Under the pieces are notes generated by a model that ran no database searches, had not been told where the DNA came from, and worked only from the letters and a program-made list of their open reading frames with translations. A stretch of DNA of 64,000 nucleotides from Chryseobacterium angstadtii (lineage in GTDB: Bacteria; Bacteroidota; Bacteroidia; Flavobacteriales; Weeksellaceae), in assembly GCF_001045465.1 (NCBI RefSeq), contig NZ_LFND01000008.1, positions 62,001-126,000 of the forward strand, in the 5' to 3' direction. A program made the position numbers and the translations under genes. Below, in pieces: positions 24,333-31,651 of the stretch. Each line of letters begins with the position of its first letter. The stretch's first letter is position 1.

Positions 24333-24404
24333 CGGTCTATGCGGGAATCGAACCCGCAGTGCCCAAGAGACAGTCGGGCAGGTTAGCCTTTACCTCAATA
24401 GACC
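24333..24404 (-). tRNA. tRNA-Asp-like (GTC)
   Basis: 72 nt. Acceptor GGTCTAT/ATAGACC perfect, D-arm AGGT/ACCT, stem CCCGA/TTGGG with loop CTGTCTC gives GTC, T-arm GCGGG/CCCGC. Discriminator G, as in Asp tRNAs. Position 37 is T, which is unusual. Confidence 0.78.
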
Positions 24405-24411
24405 TTTTATG

Positions 24412-24485
24412 TGATTCTGAGAGGGATCGAACCTCTAATCTTCAGTTTAGAAAACCGACGCTCTATCCGGTTGAGCTACAGAATT
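24412..24485 (-). tRNA. tRNA-Arg-like (TCT)
   Basis: 74 nt. Loop TTTCTAA gives TCT. D-arm GCTC/GAGC, T-arm AGAGG/CCTCT. Acceptor AATTCTG/CAGAATC has a mismatched first pair. Confidence 0.8.
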
Positions 24486-24551
24486 AATAATTGATGTTTG
24501 ATGAATGATGAATGATAATTATTTGTCATATGATGACTCCTATTTTTCATC

Positions 24552-24597
24552 TTCTAACTTCTAACTTCTAACTTCTAACTTCTAATCTCTAACATCT
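24552..24597 (+). repeat. CTTCTAA heptamer repeat, second block
   Basis: Five near-perfect tandem copies of the same heptamer as at 23345-23402, in the Lys-Arg spacer. Confidence 0.75.
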
Positions 24598-24601
24598 ATT
24601 G

Positions 24602-24675
24602 TAATCCCAGAAGGAATCGAACCTTCAACCTCCGGTTTAAAAGACCGGTGCTCTAACCAATTGAGCTATGAGATT
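24602..24675 (-). tRNA. tRNA-Lys-like (TTT)
   Basis: 74 nt. Stem CCGGT/ACCGG, loop CTTTTAA, anticodon TTT. Acceptor AATCTCA/TGGGATT, T-arm GAAGG/CCTTC. Discriminator A. Confidence 0.85.
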
Positions 24676-24756
24676 GTTTTTTAATGTGAATAGTCAATTG
24701 TCAATTTGCTTGTCAATTTTAAATTTACCATTGACGATCGACTTTTCACATTTGTT

Positions 24757-24829
24757 GGGTATCTTCGGGGATCGAACCCTGTTCTCCGGTTCCACAGACC
24801 GGCGCTTTACCAAATAAGCTAAAGAAACC
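24757..24829 (-). tRNA. tRNA-His-like (GTG), first of the array
   Basis: 73 nt. Stem CCGGT/ACCGG, loop CTGTGGA, anticodon GTG. Discriminator C fits His, but base -1 in the gene is T, not G. Acceptor GGTTTCT/AGATACC has one T-T mismatch and the T-stem only three clear pairs. It begins 2 bases after the attenuator U-tract. Confidence 0.78.
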
Positions 24830-24831
24830 AT

Positions 24832-24860
24832 AAAAAAAGCACCTCTTTTCGGGAGGTGCT
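24832..24860 (-). terminator. Attenuator terminator of leader 1
   Basis: Minus strand: AGCACCTC (24860-24853), loop CCGAAAA, GAGGTGCT (24845-24838), then T7 (24838-24832). Eight pairs plus a U-tract. It lies between the 38-codon leader ORF and the tRNA array, so unless bypassed it ends transcription before any tRNA. Confidence 0.85.
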
Positions 24861-24910
24861 GTATATATTTTGACGTGTCAGATCACTGAGACCTACGTAT
24901 ATAAGCACCT
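24854..24910 (-). promoter_or_regulatory. Alternative antiterminator pairing of leader 1
   Basis: AGGTGCTTATATA in the leader ORF (24910-24898, codons 34-38) is complementary to TATATACAGCACCT (24867-24854) with one bulged C, 13 pairs in all. That partner includes the 5' arm of the terminator, so the two structures exclude each other. A ribosome that reaches the ORF end would cover the upstream strand and allow termination. Confidence 0.75.
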
Positions 24911-25009
24911 TTTATCAATAAATTCACTATCCAGAATATTTGCATACCCTTTCGGCTCCTGTCCGTGTAGTCTTGAATCCTGATTAGATATGTTATGTAA
25001 TTGTTTCAT
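24893..25009 (-). CDS. Leader peptide 1, 38 residues, 18 different amino acids
   Basis: ATG 25009 to TAG 24893. The peptide begins MKQLHNISNQDSRLHG and ends KRCLYT. It uses every amino acid except Val and Trp, and codons rarely favoured in AT-rich genomes (CTA, CCG, GGG, AGG, ATA). A longer frame from TTG 25075 would start inside the promoter and is unlikely. A promoter lies about 60 bases upstream, and a terminator with an alternative partner lies 33 bases downstream. This is the layout of an amino-acid biosynthesis attenuator, but with a peptide that samples nearly all codon families instead of one. Inferred role: sense shortage or damage of most tRNAs and release transcription of the array. 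Confidence 0.78.
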   Translation of the reverse strand: MKQLHNISNQDSRLHGQEPKGYANILDSEFIDKRCLYT

Positions 25010-25072
25010 TATATTCTTGTTATTTAAAAAGTTTTTGAATCCTGAAAACCTATTGCTTTCAATTTTCGGTTG

Positions 25073-25104
25073 CAAAGTAAATATGATTTTTTTTAACCTG
25101 CAAA
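25073..25104 (-). promoter_or_regulatory. Promoter of leader 1 and tRNA array
   Basis: Minus strand TTTG (25104-25101), 20-base spacer, TTACTTTG (25080-25073), close to the Bacteroidota pattern TTTG-N19-21-TAnnTTTG. It lacks the TGCGY element of the other operons. Confidence 0.65.
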
Positions 25105-25162
25105 TTTATTTTTCAATTAAATATTTGAAAATCAATAAGTTATGTTGTATTTTGATATAAAG

Positions 25163-25294
25163 AATAACCGTCCGCAATTTCCTGCGGATATCTCAAATAC
25201 CTAAATGACTGTCTCTCATCGGGTTACTTATCACTCTTATTTATCGTATTAAATTGACATTCTTAATTAAAAAATTTTTGTTTTTACGGTTATT
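25163..25294 (-). promoter_or_regulatory. Structured leader RNA between the two attenuators
   Basis: AATAACCGT (25294-25286) is fully complementary to ACGGTTATT (25171-25163). The second strand borders a hairpin TCCGCA/TGCGGA (25188-25171) followed by U-rich sequence. The layout could be another terminator/antiterminator pair. Confidence 0.4.
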
Positions 25295-25303
25295 TTTTTT
25301 CAT
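25241..25303 (-). CDS. Possible short ORF, 20 residues, Lys/Asn-rich
   Basis: ATG 25303 to TAA 25241, beginning MKKNNRKNKNFLIKN. It starts 28 bases after the terminator of leader 2 and includes one strand of the structured region. It may be a third small leader ORF or chance. Confidence 0.3.
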   Translation of the reverse strand: MKKNNRKNKNFLIKNVNLIR

Positions 25304-25322
25304 TCTAAATAATTTATGGCCT

Positions 25323-25360
25323 AAAACACAAGAAACGCCTCGATAACTCGAGGCGTTTCT
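25323..25360 (-). terminator. Attenuator terminator of leader 2
   Basis: Minus strand AGAAACGCCTCGA (25360-25348), loop GTTA, TCGAGGCGTTTCT (25343-25331), then TGTGTTTT. Thirteen uninterrupted pairs. It lies 28 bases after the stop of the 42-codon leader ORF. Confidence 0.85.
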
Positions 25361-25427
25361 GCGGTATTTTGTTTAATTTTTTACGGGTTTATTGTAAATA
25401 ATTTTCAAAGCAAGCACATTTCGCCTC
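25350..25427 (-). promoter_or_regulatory. Alternative antiterminator pairing of leader 2
   Basis: GAGGCG in the ORF (25427-25422, codons 31-32) is complementary to CGCCTC (25355-25350) in the 5' arm of the terminator, extended by one U-G pair. Shorter than in leader 1 but the same plan: the ORF 3' part carries a copy of the terminator's 3' arm. Confidence 0.6.
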
Positions 25428-25517
25428 ATTCCATATCATCCATTCGTATCCGAATAATCCTTTTATTGAAGGGCTATCGCATAGATTTACATTGATATGT
25501 GCTCTTTGTAGTGTCAT
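25389..25517 (-). CDS. Leader peptide 2, 42 residues, all 20 amino acids within 26 codons
   Basis: ATG 25517 to TAA 25389. Beginning MTLQRAHINVNLCDSP, all twenty amino acids have appeared by Trp26, with only six repeats. If amino acids were equally frequent, 26 positions would be expected to show about 15 kinds. All of these codons lie before the switch element at codons 31-32, as a stall sensor would require. A TTG-N18-TATCTTTG promoter ends 12 bases upstream of the ATG, so the mRNA has a very short leader, and a strong terminator follows. No homologous protein family is expected, since the peptide's function would be its translation. Confidence 0.82.
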   Translation of the reverse strand: MTLQRAHINVNLCDSPSIKGLFGYEWMIWNEAKCACFENYLQ

Positions 25518-25529
25518 AATTTTCTGGCG

Positions 25530-25558
25530 CAAAGATATGAAAATTTGTTTTCCAGCAA
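25530..25558 (-). promoter_or_regulatory. Promoter of leader 2
   Basis: TTG (25558-25556), 18-base spacer, TATCTTTG (25537-25530), an exact TAnnTTTG match. Transcription would begin a few bases before the leader ATG. Confidence 0.7.
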
Positions 25559-25636
25559 TGAAAATAATATTACAGCTCGCTGATAAGGGTGATATTTTAA
25601 TAATGGAAAAGTATTTTTTGGGAAGAAGTTCGGAGC

Positions 25637-25661
25637 GGTGGCTTCGAGTGCCTCAGCCACC
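25637..25661 (+). repeat. REP-like palindrome, copy 1
   Basis: GGTGGCT ... AGCCACC palindrome with inner TCGAGTGCCTC. An inverted copy lies at 25790-25811. The pair brackets about 130 bases downstream of the MoxR/vWA operon and may serve as its terminator. Confidence 0.7.
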
Positions 25662-25789
25662 TATATTCGTCGATAGAAGAAATTTTCATGGAATCTTTTA
25701 ATATTTGAATTTTTAAATCTTTTAATAAAAAATTGCCTCTCCCAACCAAAAGAAAGTCCATCATTAAAATTAAGACCCCAGTATTAGGG

Positions 25790-25811
25790 GGCTGAGGCAC
25801 TCGAAGCCACC
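25790..25811 (-). repeat. REP-like palindrome, copy 2 (inverted)
   Basis: GGCTGAGGCACTCGAAGCCACC is the inverse complement of copy 1 over 22 bases. Lies 14 bases before the stop of the TPR gene. Confidence 0.7.
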
Positions 25812-25824
25812 TTTCGTTAAATTC

Positions 25825-26847
25825 TCAATTCCTTAACATCTTATTTCTTCCTGTCTTAAACCTAGAAATATCTTTCAATATAACGCTGTCGTTAGGATTA
25901 AAATATTTCAGTTCATTGATGATCTCGGAACGGGTTCCTACTTTTTCAGCAATAATTTCATAGGCAATACTGCGCGTTACAGGTTGTAATTTCGGATCTT
26001 TTTTAAACTCATACTTCATAGCTTCAAGATAAATCATCTTTTTGTAGGAAGGTGTTTTCTGATACAGCTTCTGAATTTCTCCTTCCAGTTGATTCTTGTC
26101 AAAAATATTCGCAAAATAGTTGTTCAGACAGTTGAATGCGTCTTTATCTTCGTCCCAGCCTTTCAACAGTATCTTTTGAGCTTTCTCTGGCTTTTCCATT
26201 TTTCTGCTGTATATCAGAGAAGCTTTTACCATCTGGCTGTTGGCTGTATAATCATCTGCCACCATCTGATAATAAGTATGGGCATTGTTTATATCATTAA
26301 GCTCTTTATAAAGATCTCCTACTTTTTCTTTCTGCTGCATTTCTTTATAGAGATCAATGGCCTTTCTGTATTGTTTTGCCTTTTCGTAGCAGGATGCTGC
26401 TTCTGATTTATTATTTAATTTTTTAAGATAAACAGCGGCTGCCTCATTGTAGAAGCCCCCATTTTCCAAAGCTTTTGCTCCGCGAAAATTATCCTGAAGA
26501 AGATTCATATATACTTTTGCTGCTTTTTTATAATCTTTTTCGGCAATGTATTTTTCGGCAAGTTCTTCATATTTGCTTCTTATTCTGTCGAAAAGAGATG
26601 ATTCAAGATAAAAATTTCCTCCGCCGGAACCTCTCCTGCCGGAACTTTTCTTATCCCTTTCTTTATCCTTCAAGGCAGTAATGACCATCATAATTATAAA
26701 AGCTACCACAAGAAAAATAAACAGCGTCCCTATTACACTCCAAAGACTTTCGTGAAACAGCTGCGCTCCAATCCCAATGATCTTAAAGACCGCCAGAATC
26801 ATAAAAGCGATCAGGAATTTATCTGTAAATTTCTGTTTATTCATCAT
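25825..26847 (-). CDS. Membrane-anchored TPR protein of MoxR/vWA operon
   Basis: 340 residues. Two hydrophobic segments near the N-terminus (LIAFMILAVFKIIGIGAQLF and SVIGTLFIFLVVAFIIMMVI) are followed by a charged Gly/Ser linker. Then come helical repeats of TPR style (EKYIAEKDYKKAAKVYMNLL, AAAVYLKKLNNKSEAASCYE and more). The repeats face the cytoplasm and probably act as a scaffold. It overlaps the upstream gene by 11 bases and is the last gene of the operon. Confidence 0.75.
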   Translation of the reverse strand: MMNKQKFTDKFLIAFMILAVFKIIGIGAQLFHESLWSVIGTLFIFLVVAFIIMMVITALKDKERDKKSSGRRGSGGGNFYLESSLFDRIRSKYEELAEKYIAEKDYKKAAKVYMNLLQDNFRGAKALENGGFYNEAAAVYLKKLNNKSEAASCYEKAKQYRKAIDLYKEMQQKEKVGDLYKELNDINNAHTYYQMVADDYTANSQMVKASLIYSRKMEKPEKAQKILLKGWDEDKDAFNCLNNYFANIFDKNQLEGEIQKLYQKTPSYKKMIYLEAMKYEFKKDPKLQPVTRSIAYEIIAEKVGTRSEIINELKYFNPNDSVILKDISRFKTGRNKMLRN

Positions 26848-28564
26848 CCTCGGTGTTTAGAATGGTTTTTTCTTCGCTGAAAAGGCGGTAAAGAAGAAGA
26901 ATCACACAGATCAAAAGAACCCATACAAACCAGTTGTAGCCAAACATTTTTATCAGCGGATAAAACAAATACACAAGCATGGAAACAAGGACAACAGATA
27001 AAATCATTTTCACCCAAAGCGGAACACTGTCTCCTCCGAGATTCAGTGACTTTCTTTTAAAGATGAAAGAATAAATTCCTATCGCTCCAAACATAAAAAT
27101 CACAAGATACAGAATATCGGAAACCGAAGTCTTTTCATATGAACTGCTGTTATCACCAGACTCCAGTGATCCTATTTTTGAATCTTTCACCGGAGTCGGA
27201 GGAAACTCCTTTGTATCAAGTGTTCCATATAAACGTCCTAAAGAATCTGCTATGAGTGCCTGCTTTTTCTTTAAAATAAATTTTACAATCTCGCCGTTCA
27301 CAGGTTTTCCTTTCGTGTACTGCTTCAGGGAATCTGAAATACGGCGTTTCATGGATGCTTCCTGCTGAACCAGATGTTTTGTTATCTTTTTTGAATAGAT
27401 CGTTCTAAGGGAGTCTCTGCTATTCTGTTCTCTGGCATTCAGTTTTTCGATGTCATTCCCGACTTCGCCAAGATTCCGGCCTCCTGATTTTTTATACTGC
27501 TCCCGTTCATTTTTATCTTTTGACATAGCCGCTCCTGCCGCAGAATACTCACGGGAAAGGGTTTTTCTTTCTTTTCCGTAAATTGAATCTATTTTTATAT
27601 CAATATCCGTCACGCCGGATTGGTATGCAATCATATCTGCACGTGCTTTTTCGGCATTACTCATAATATTTCCGGATGAAACCAGAAAGTCTTCCTTCTG
27701 GGTTTTCTCCTGATCTGAAGGCATAAAAATCCTCAAAAGAATAGCTCCCACGACAACAGTCCAGAATATTCTACGAAAATTCCGGGTTCCTGAAGATTCT
27801 TTCTTATCCTCTGAGCTACCAAACAAAGCATTCAGCCAATTGTTTCCAAAGCTGAATTTTCCAAAACCATCGCCGCGGGAAGTTCCCATAATATCCAAAG
27901 GAACTCCGAGTTCTACGGCTCTGTCGGGATATCTTTCTATATATCTTAAATATTTTTCAATTTCTTTTTTGTTCCCTGCCATTACCTTTTTCAGGTCAAA
28001 AGGAAGATTTTTCATCCATTCTTCTTCAGTTTTTGGCTGCTGAAGGGCATCCAAAACTTTTTCATCGTCCATCTCTACCGTAAAACTTTCGATATTCCGG
28101 GGAATTTGTACTCCATTCGATGGTCTTCTGACATTTCCCTGTGCTCTTTCCGGTTCCTGTAATAAGGAAAACCAGTCTATTTCGTCACACAGTTTTACCA
28201 GACCAAATTCCGGATGCATGATTAGAAACCGTGAACCTACATTCTGCCAGTCCTCAGGATTAATTTTTGGATAAAACAGAGTATTTTCTGGGATAAACAA
28301 TTGATCATCCACACACTGGAAATAAGCATTTCTTCCTATTTCCAAAGGTGCTTCATCATTAAATACCAGCAAACATCCGTACAACACATTCGGCAGATCT
28401 GCAGGAACAGCATAGGATTTCACCTGATGGAGCTCTATTCCCAGCAGTTCCATTTCACGAAGCCATACACGGGGTGACGGGTCTTTGATTAAAAGGCCTT
28501 TTTTAGGATAAGTGTTTTTCGGAAAAGGTTTAATTCTAAGCTCCATAATCCAAAATATGATCAA
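26837..28564 (-). CDS. Multi-pass membrane protein of MoxR/vWA operon
   Basis: 575 residues. Residues 1-190 form a soluble N-terminal domain (FPKNTYPKKGLLIKDPSPRV), shared in style with bpX-type components of ternary systems. A transmembrane helix lies near 270 (IFWTVVVGAILLRIF), then a charged coiled-coil-like segment, then three more helices near the C-terminus (LYLVIFMFGAIGIYSFIF, VKMILSVVLVSMLVYLF, FVWVLLICVILLLY). It overlaps both neighbours. No enzyme motif. Family assignment rests on context and recall. Confidence 0.65.
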   Translation of the reverse strand: MIIFWIMELRIKPFPKNTYPKKGLLIKDPSPRVWLREMELLGIELHQVKSYAVPADLPNVLYGCLLVFNDEAPLEIGRNAYFQCVDDQLFIPENTLFYPKINPEDWQNVGSRFLIMHPEFGLVKLCDEIDWFSLLQEPERAQGNVRRPSNGVQIPRNIESFTVEMDDEKVLDALQQPKTEEEWMKNLPFDLKKVMAGNKKEIEKYLRYIERYPDRAVELGVPLDIMGTSRGDGFGKFSFGNNWLNALFGSSEDKKESSGTRNFRRIFWTVVVGAILLRIFMPSDQEKTQKEDFLVSSGNIMSNAEKARADMIAYQSGVTDIDIKIDSIYGKERKTLSREYSAAGAAMSKDKNEREQYKKSGGRNLGEVGNDIEKLNAREQNSRDSLRTIYSKKITKHLVQQEASMKRRISDSLKQYTKGKPVNGEIVKFILKKKQALIADSLGRLYGTLDTKEFPPTPVKDSKIGSLESGDNSSSYEKTSVSDILYLVIFMFGAIGIYSFIFKRKSLNLGGDSVPLWVKMILSVVLVSMLVYLFYPLIKMFGYNWFVWVLLICVILLLYRLFSEEKTILNTEDDE

Positions 28565-30917
28565 TAAACGCAGTTAAATACTGGGAATACATTTCTTCCA
28601 TAGTCCTTACTTTCAGTAGATGCTGTTTCGGGAGATAATATTCTGAACCGCCATATTCCGTATGGGTAGACAGGGCCAAAAAGCCGTACTCCGTAGAAGG
28701 AATATAAAATACAGGAATTCCTGTGCTGCTGCTTTTAAAGGTAAGCATTCCACGGGAATCTGTAATGATTTCGCTGCCGTCCTGAAATGTAAATTTATTT
28801 TTATTCTGCTCTGCAAGGATCTTCACCGTAAACCTGTTTTTATAAAGGTTCAGAGAGTTATTATACAGCCTGGACAATTCATTTCCGGAAATAACGAGGT
28901 TATTATTCTCATTGATCCCCATTCTGTTGAAATTGCTGATTATTTTCATGCCGCCACGGTTCAGTTTAGCCACTTCAGCATCCGCTTTTCCACTATTCTT
29001 ATCTATTTCATAATCATCATTAAAAACCGATTCTACAGATAGATTTCCCTCCAGATTAATTCTGTAAAGAGAGGAGTTTGTAGGCTGATGCAGGTAAAAA
29101 TTTCTATTGAAATACACCAGATGATAGGAACTTGGAATATTCAACCCGGTGACATTAAATTCAGAATATTCTTTTGTATTCAGATTCAGTTTTGAAATGA
29201 GTTTTTTATCTGCCTGATACTGGCATAATATAAAATGCTGCTGTTTATTTTTTGCCAGGGCGAACTGGCCTCTGGGTTTTACGGAAATATCTTCTATCAG
29301 AACTTCACATCCATGGTAGGTTTTGTAATAATCATAAGAATTCCGGTCGTAATAATTATCGGACAGATAAGTTTTCAACAGTTGCTTTTTGGAGCTTAAA
29401 ATATAAAATTCACCTTCATATAAAAACTGAGTGATTTTATTGGAAGGGGTTGGAAACAGGATAGGATAATTCTGCGGAAGATCCGTTTTCTTTCCGTTTA
29501 CAGTACTGCTTTTCACTTTACGTTGTGGCGGATTGGCCCACAATTCCTGAAGCGGAAGTTGTATTTTCTGAATATGTTTTCTTGCTCCTTTATGGTGTTT
29601 ATAAAAATTCAGTTCACCATCTGAAGCAGTCGTAATAAGGAATTTCAACCGGTCTCTGTTTTCATGGATGACTTTCCTGATCTTTTCCTGATCAAGGTTT
29701 TCCTGATGGGTGATGAAGAAAACCTCAAGATCTTTTTCCGGATGCTGCTCATTAAAAAACTTCTCCAGCGCTTCGGAAACTTCCAAAACAGGACTTACCT
29801 GATTCAAGTTTTCAATAACATCTTCAGGTTTATCAAGAGAGATGGGTAAACTAGCTTGCCCCAACGCAAAAACCTTACATTCCGAATGGGCTTTAGGATG
29901 CCTGATCACCGCAATAGCCGAGGCAAAAGCCATCACTTTTGGCGTTCCCCAATTCCTCAGAGAAGTATCAATTAAAATAACCCGTTCAAAAATATTTTCC
30001 TCCGGCGGAATCTCTCGCTGGATGTAGAGTACTTCATTGTTAGCAATCCTGTTCATAAAAACCTCATCATCATTGGCAAATTCGGAAAGCAGCATTCTGT
30101 GAAAATCTCCTTTATTGGCCATATCCGAAATTCCTCCAATGGGCTGTTCTCCAGGAGATAAGTGACGCATCGGAATTCTCAGACCACTCCAGATTCTTTT
30201 GATAAGGCTTCCCACCTGAAAAGTTTTGGGCTCTTCTATTAGCTGTTGAATAAAATCTTTATCAGTTTCTATGGTTGTTTCTTCTTCTACCACTTCATCA
30301 TCCAGCTCAGGCTCATCAATATAATCTTTCATGGCATCAATGATAGACTGTATTGTAGGAAATTTTTCGTTCAGAACGATAAGTGTACTCAGGTCTCTGT
30401 GAATTGCTGACGGGCTTGCATACTTTTTTTCGGCACTTGCTGCCAGCAGATGAGGCCTTTTGTAATAAACAGTCAGGATCATTTCGGCTTTTCCGGGAGC
30501 CGTTATATTATGAGCATCTTTGAAAAGGGTTTGCAGCAGGACGATTCTGTTTTGCCCTTGTTTGTAGACTTTATTGAGCGCTTTTAGTTTTTCAAGAAAT
30601 TCAATGCTCTTTTCTGCCGTAAAATCGAAATTTCCTATACTGTGAAGGCTTGCGGTATGTTTCAACGGAGTAGCAAAATCGGTATAGCCATCCTGCATGG
30701 CATACAATACCATCAACAAAGCCCCGAAAGGTGGCCAGCCCTGTAGCTGAAGCTCTTTCAGAATCTCCATTACATAGGGTCTGTAGGCTATGGCCCCGAC
30801 ATTGGGTATCGAGATGAGATTATTATCATGGTACCCGGAATCTCCGGCAATATCCTCATCAGTCTCCCACTCCCAGAAGTAATTTTCGTATGATTGGAAA
30901 TATTCGTTTAAATCCAT
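28536..30917 (-). CDS. vWA-like/beta-propeller-like protein of MoxR operon
   Basis: 793 residues. The middle (about 310-440) has a von Willebrand A-like fold with ERVILIDTSLRNWG as a modified metal-site motif (DxS). It is followed by LEVFFITHQEN and LKFLITTASDGE strands. The last about 330 residues are beta-rich with repeated strands, consistent with a propeller. MoxR-vWA-beta-propeller ternary systems are a described class of NTP-dependent conflict systems; this gene would be the vWA/propeller component. Overlaps the next gene by 29 bases. Confidence 0.7.
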   Translation of the reverse strand: MDLNEYFQSYENYFWEWETDEDIAGDSGYHDNNLISIPNVGAIAYRPYVMEILKELQLQGWPPFGALLMVLYAMQDGYTDFATPLKHTASLHSIGNFDFTAEKSIEFLEKLKALNKVYKQGQNRIVLLQTLFKDAHNITAPGKAEMILTVYYKRPHLLAASAEKKYASPSAIHRDLSTLIVLNEKFPTIQSIIDAMKDYIDEPELDDEVVEEETTIETDKDFIQQLIEEPKTFQVGSLIKRIWSGLRIPMRHLSPGEQPIGGISDMANKGDFHRMLLSEFANDDEVFMNRIANNEVLYIQREIPPEENIFERVILIDTSLRNWGTPKVMAFASAIAVIRHPKAHSECKVFALGQASLPISLDKPEDVIENLNQVSPVLEVSEALEKFFNEQHPEKDLEVFFITHQENLDQEKIRKVIHENRDRLKFLITTASDGELNFYKHHKGARKHIQKIQLPLQELWANPPQRKVKSSTVNGKKTDLPQNYPILFPTPSNKITQFLYEGEFYILSSKKQLLKTYLSDNYYDRNSYDYYKTYHGCEVLIEDISVKPRGQFALAKNKQQHFILCQYQADKKLISKLNLNTKEYSEFNVTGLNIPSSYHLVYFNRNFYLHQPTNSSLYRINLEGNLSVESVFNDDYEIDKNSGKADAEVAKLNRGGMKIISNFNRMGINENNNLVISGNELSRLYNNSLNLYKNRFTVKILAEQNKNKFTFQDGSEIITDSRGMLTFKSSSTGIPVFYIPSTEYGFLALSTHTEYGGSEYYLPKQHLLKVRTMEEMYSQYLTAFIDHILDYGA

Positions 30918-31651
30918 TCTTTTGTTTTTTCAGTAAGGCGGAAAGAGCTTACGGATAATTTCCGGAAATCTTCTTTTCTAATGGGAAGATAGGTTCCGTC
31001 CTCATTCCATAAAAGCCATTGATCCAAACGTTTATTACATTGTTGCTGCAAAAGGGAGCTCAAATTTTTAAATTCGAAATCAAAACCCGAAGGCAGAAGA
31101 TGTCCGTGTTTTGTCCAATATGTTTTTCCCGGCAGGCTTAAAAGAGGTGTTCCTAAAAACAGGGCTTTCTCACCAATAACGGTCCATTCTAATCTTTCCA
31201 GCTTAAAATTCGGCTGTGCAGGGATGTTTTCTTTAATCTCTTTTATTACGCTCAGCAAAGCTACAGCAGGATGTTCTTCATCACCGGTCTTTAAACTGAC
31301 CTGAACCTTTTCACTGATTCCAAAATAGTTGTTGTTGGAAGCCGGAAAAGTAAGCGGTAATGCTTTATCAATAGGTGACCAAAGCAAAGCCGTTCTCATT
31401 TTTTTGCTGGGAACCAATGCTTCTTTTCTGAATAAAAGTCCTTCACGGAGTTCATACAGCATCAAATTCGGCAGCTGCTGAATATCTGAAGACATAGCCT
31501 GCTCCTCGGTAAAACCTTTCAGCCATACCGTATCGTCGTCTACTGCAATCTGCACATTCTTCCAATCCCGGACAGCCCCCAGAAAATCTTCATCTGCACG
31601 GGGAAGTTCTGCCCAGAATTCTTTTATGCGCTTTGAAGAATCTTCTGCCAT
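30908..31651 (-). CDS. Unknown component of MoxR/vWA operon
   Basis: 247 residues, soluble, alpha/beta. No motif recognised; contains ALFLGTPLLSLPGKTYW and a C-terminal NEDGTYLPIRKEDFRKL segment. It overlaps the MoxR gene by 28 bases and the vWA gene by 10, so tight translational coupling suggests a complex with them. Likely an adaptor (bpX-type) component of the ternary system. Confidence 0.65.
   Translation of the reverse strand: MAEDSSKRIKEFWAELPRADEDFLGAVRDWKNVQIAVDDDTVWLKGFTEEQAMSSDIQQLPNLMLYELREGLLFRKEALVPSKKMRTALLWSPIDKALPLTFPASNNNYFGISEKVQVSLKTGDEEHPAVALLSVIKEIKENIPAQPNFKLERLEWTVIGEKALFLGTPLLSLPGKTYWTKHGHLLPSGFDFEFKNLSSLLQQQCNKRLDQWLLWNEDGTYLPIRKEDFRKLSVSSFRLTEKTKEWI

Noticed and set aside
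22130..24829. CRISPR array
   Set aside because: The spaced similar elements are tRNAs with different anticodons and arms, not identical repeats with equal spacers, and no cas gene is present.
24893..25075. Longer 60-codon version of leader 1 starting at TTG 25075
   Set aside because: Its first codons overlap the -7 promoter box, and the ATG at 25009 gives a normal leader with an A-rich start region.
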